A stretch of DNA of 64,000 bases from Panaeolus papilionaceus (lineage: Eukaryota > Basidiomycota > Agaricomycetes > Agaricales). Position numbers and translations under genes: made by a program. The stretch is from the NCBI GenBank assembly GCA_015501605.1, contig JADNRZ010000024.1, positions 186,001 through 250,000 of the forward strand, written 5' to 3'. Every line of letters begins with the position of its first letter. Position 1 is the stretch's first letter. Below are positions 61,343 to 64,000 of the stretch, in pieces. The notes beneath the pieces are model-generated. The model did not search any database. It saw nothing but the letters and a program-made list of their open reading frames with translations, and was not told where the DNA came from.

Positions 61343-62020
61343 CCGTGGCCCTTGCCAGTGGCACCCTCCAGCAGCATCGGGTCCTTTCTACATTCGATCA
61401 TTGATGACTGAATGAAAAAAACCTCTAAACACAGGCCATGCATATCGACCACTTGACGAGTAATGTGAAGGAGTACGACCTCATGGAGTCGATGTCTGAG
61501 AGAGGTAAAGAGGACAGAAGGGGTTGTGTGCGTGAGACAAATGGCGACAAATATGAAGAATGAAGACAACTGGATGAAAGAAACCAAACACAGAGGTGCA
61601 CATGGACACCGGACGACAGTTACAAGCACGAAATGCGAAAGCTGAGGTGGAAAGGTTCTTGGATTTTTTGTAAACTACGTACATACTACAAAGCTACGGA
61701 AAATTATGGAAATCAAAAGAAAAATTTCAAATCACGGAAACCGAGAGCACGGTGTGGAAACGGTGAAACGATGCGCATGGAGAGAAGCGGAAAATGATAA
61801 AGAACTTGAAAAATAAGTGTTTATGTGACAATGCTAGACTCATCACTGCGAATGACGGACTTCTGTTGGATTTCAGAAAAATCTATCCAACCGCACAAAA
61901 CATACTTAATGTTACCCTTAAGTGTGTTGCTTTGTTTTCAGGATTATTTTTGAGTGAAACAATCATATGCCTGACAAGTTGTGGCACGCCAGGTATTAAT
62001 ATCTGACTACATTTGTTGCT
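61343..62020. other. gap between TIR element and NACHT fragment
   Basis: No gene recognised. A minus-strand frame at 61629-61213 overlaps the element end and is considered spurious. Confidence 0.45.
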
Positions 62021-62290
62021 TCATGAAAAGGAGGAGCGGTCATGTAAGCCAAGGTGTGGTTGTAAAATCCAGCCGCATTCGCCAGAACGAAGTCCAAAGG
62101 GGGCCTCACTCCTGCCAATGAGCTTGTTTTTGGCGGACACGCGTTCTGAAATTGTTTTTGCGATTGCTGTTTTACCTGACCCCATTGGCCCATCGAGCCA
62201 AGTCAGCAGACGACGAGCATTTCCTGGTGCAGAAAAACAGCCCTCTAGACGCTTGAGCAGCAAAGTTCGCGTTCATGGGTCAATATGCTA
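62021..62290 (-). pseudogene. truncated NACHT NTPase fragment
   Basis: The minus-strand frame reads TRTLLLKRLEGCF, RRLLTWLDGPMGSGKTAI and SERVSAKNKLIG, the Walker A region shared with both larger NACHT genes. A TGA interrupts the conserved H/DP-x-TR motif just upstream (near 62282-62280). After KNKLIG the similarity stops abruptly and the frame runs into unrelated sequence ending at 62021. Walker B and everything after it are missing. It is a dead 5' fragment left by deletion or rearrangement. Confidence 0.75.
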
Positions 62291-62553
62291 GTCGATTCTA
62301 TTCGTTGCAAAACCCGAGGTAAACTATGAGATAAAATAACAAAGCACGACACTATCTAATAAGTAGTCCAAGCAAGAAAGACAAAATAAATAAATAAGAG
62401 ACAACATGACGGTTCCTGCGTCCTATCACCCACCCTCTTCTTCCCCCCGCCCTACGTGAACCGTCTTTCTTGGTTCAACGATAACCCCCTCCTTGATTGG
62501 TCTCTAAAGGCGACAGCCTACAAGTGCACTATCTGCGACCCCAACGGTTCGCC

Positions 62554-63286
62554 TTAACCCAGTCCCTCAGGAATGGTACTCAACCCCACACCCCCTGAGA
62601 ACCTCTTGGTGGGAATGGGAGGCGCAGGGCGCATTCGTCCGGGAGCTGACGCCGTTCCTGATCTCGACCCAGAGGCGTGAGTGGATGATAGAGATGAAGA
62701 TGAGGGTTGGTTGGAAAGTGTGTGAAGAGGCGGCAGGTCGTTGTGTTCGGGCGAGCTCACATCGATCCAGGGTCTTGTACGCGGAAGAACGCCCCATGAA
62801 CGTCTTTTAGAGCGCCGGTGCTTCGAGGTGAAAGCTTCTTTCGGGGTGGTGGTGTCAAAATTAAGGTTGGAGGGCGATAAGGTAGCAGATGAGGCTCTAG
62901 ATGATAAGGTAGGAGCAGGGATAATCGACACAGGCGCTGATGTAGCGTCCATAGCCATCTGCGATGAACTCACCACACCTTGCGCGGTCGTTTTTCCTAT
63001 GATCACCACGTCATCCCCATCTCCAATCATCTCTGCGTCCTCCGTCCCCCTCCTCCCTCTCCATCGTCTCCAATACCACCAAGCCCCATACAAAACTCCC
63101 AGCCCAGATATTGTACACACAACGCCTAACGCTATACGTAAACCCGTCTGCGTTGATTTGGTCGTCACAAGCGCATTGGAGGCCCGTTGAGTAGCGAAGG
63201 GGATAAGGTGGAGGCTGGATGGAATAGTCGATGAAAGGATGGGAGAGCCGATGTTGGGGAGGTCTGAGAAGTCGAGGGCTGTGTAT
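62554..63286 (-). CDS. single-pass membrane protein, N-terminus unresolved
   Basis: The minus-strand exon begins after a good acceptor (CTCACAG) at 63287 and encodes about 243 residues to a stop at 62554. It starts TALDFSDLPNIGSPIL. A TM helix lies in IALGVVCTISGLGVLYGAWWYW, followed by a basic RRWRGRR stop-transfer and a Ser/Thr/Pro-rich tail (PAPPIPTKRFSGG). The frame stays open upstream to 63441 but has no ATG there, so a first exon with the start and perhaps a signal sequence is missing from this model. It resembles small basidiomycete membrane proteins of unknown role. Confidence 0.5.
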
Positions 63287-63441
63287 CTGTGAGGGAGTTT
63301 TAGCGTTGATTGGAGGGAAGGGGAACATGAGCATGGGTAAGTGGTCAAGGAGACGAGAATGAAGGGATGAGTTGAACAAAGGGTGGATAAAATCAAACGA
63401 GAACGCTGTGAATAACGGACACCCAGTTGGGCGTTATGCAA

Positions 63442-64000
63442 TGGCGTTGGATGAATTTAAAGTAGGAAGGGTAGACAAAACGAATGAAGGACGGAAGCGA
63501 CGCAACCGAGGATTCAGGAATGAATGTAAAGGGTAAATGAACAACTGAAGAATGATATCGCCGGGTTCAACATCATTAAAACACGATTCCACGGGGGGTG
63601 AGTTAAATCAATCAATTATACATAGGGCAGAAGAATGAAGGAAAGGCGGAACGACGCGACGAATAAGAGATTGAATACAGTATGTCAAATAACTGTCCAA
63701 ATGATTTGAGTTTTGAGCGAAAGTCGATGTAGCGGGATGAAATCTGGGTCGAATCAAATATGGTTTGGGACATCTAAAATCTGTATATCAAGGCTTTCAA
63801 ACGGTATATACAATGTATGTGTGACACCAAAACTCGCGGTGGAATGCGCGAATAGATTACGTGACTCATTTGGACAGTTTTTTGGCATGGGTATGAGAAC
63901 ACCCCTGTTGCACACTCATTTGCACATTTCTTCAGAATCGCTGAAGCAATGAATTTAAAACTTTGGGACAGTATAAAGTAGTTATATTTAAGTGTATCAA
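63442..64000. other. right edge of window
   Basis: No gene recognised. It may hold the first exon of the membrane protein gene to its left. Confidence 0.4.

Overview
The window looks like an Agaricomycete (mushroom-forming basidiomycete) chromosome. Coding regions are split by many 48-80 nt GT-AG introns. The gene families are typical of that group: NACHT NTPases that keep their exon pattern between copies, a tnp2-type (En/Spm-like) transposase, lectins resembling the Psathyrella velutina seven-bladed beta-propeller lectin, DUF6699-like and F-box-like proteins, and an Nrg1-like C2H2 repressor. All gene models were built by hand from reading frames, splice signals and comparison of paralogues inside the window. 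No RNA or database evidence was available.

Left part (1-21.5 kb). An AIG1-like GTPase gene (352-1860) is followed by an apparently intact eight-exon NACHT gene (2153-4871). Next is a block of four genes that I read as a large DNA-transposon-like element (about 5.7-15.7 kb). It holds a minus-strand accessory gene with an acidic/KAKGK tail, a plus-strand acidic protein, a minus-strand 645-codon gene and the tnp2-like transposase. The last two each carry one in-frame TGA. The promoter region between them holds four hairpins with a shared 16-nt loop but unrelated stems. A lectin gene (17383-18647) and a second GTPase with the same exon layout as the first (20028-21503) follow.

Middle (21.5-54 kb). 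Gene density is low, with several 5-6 kb stretches in which I recognise nothing. The genes here are an Nrg1-like zinc-finger repressor (28529-27141, minus), an MFS sugar transporter with a 1-nt frameshift in a G run (36248-34363, minus), a divergent gene joining a SWIM zinc finger to an ATP-dependent DNA ligase core (36703-38865, plus), a DUF6699-like protein (45655-44937, minus), a secreted/single-pass membrane protein (50011-47941, minus) and an F-box-like protein with an acidic tail (51689-53485, plus).

Right part (54-64 kb). A second lectin copy lies in opposite orientation (55702-54435), 12 residues different over its last 284. Then come a second NACHT gene with one nonsense codon (59828-57145, minus), a 1.08-kb TIR element packed with helically phased GCACGG hexamers (60264-61342), a truncated NACHT fragment (about 62290-62021) and a single-pass membrane protein (63286-62554).

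The NACHT NTPases, AIG1-like GTPases and beta-propeller lectins lie at both edges in mirror order (NACHT, lectin ... lectin, NACHT). This looks like a fast-evolving, possibly defence-related accessory region with active duplication, transposon insertion and gene decay. That functional reading is inference.
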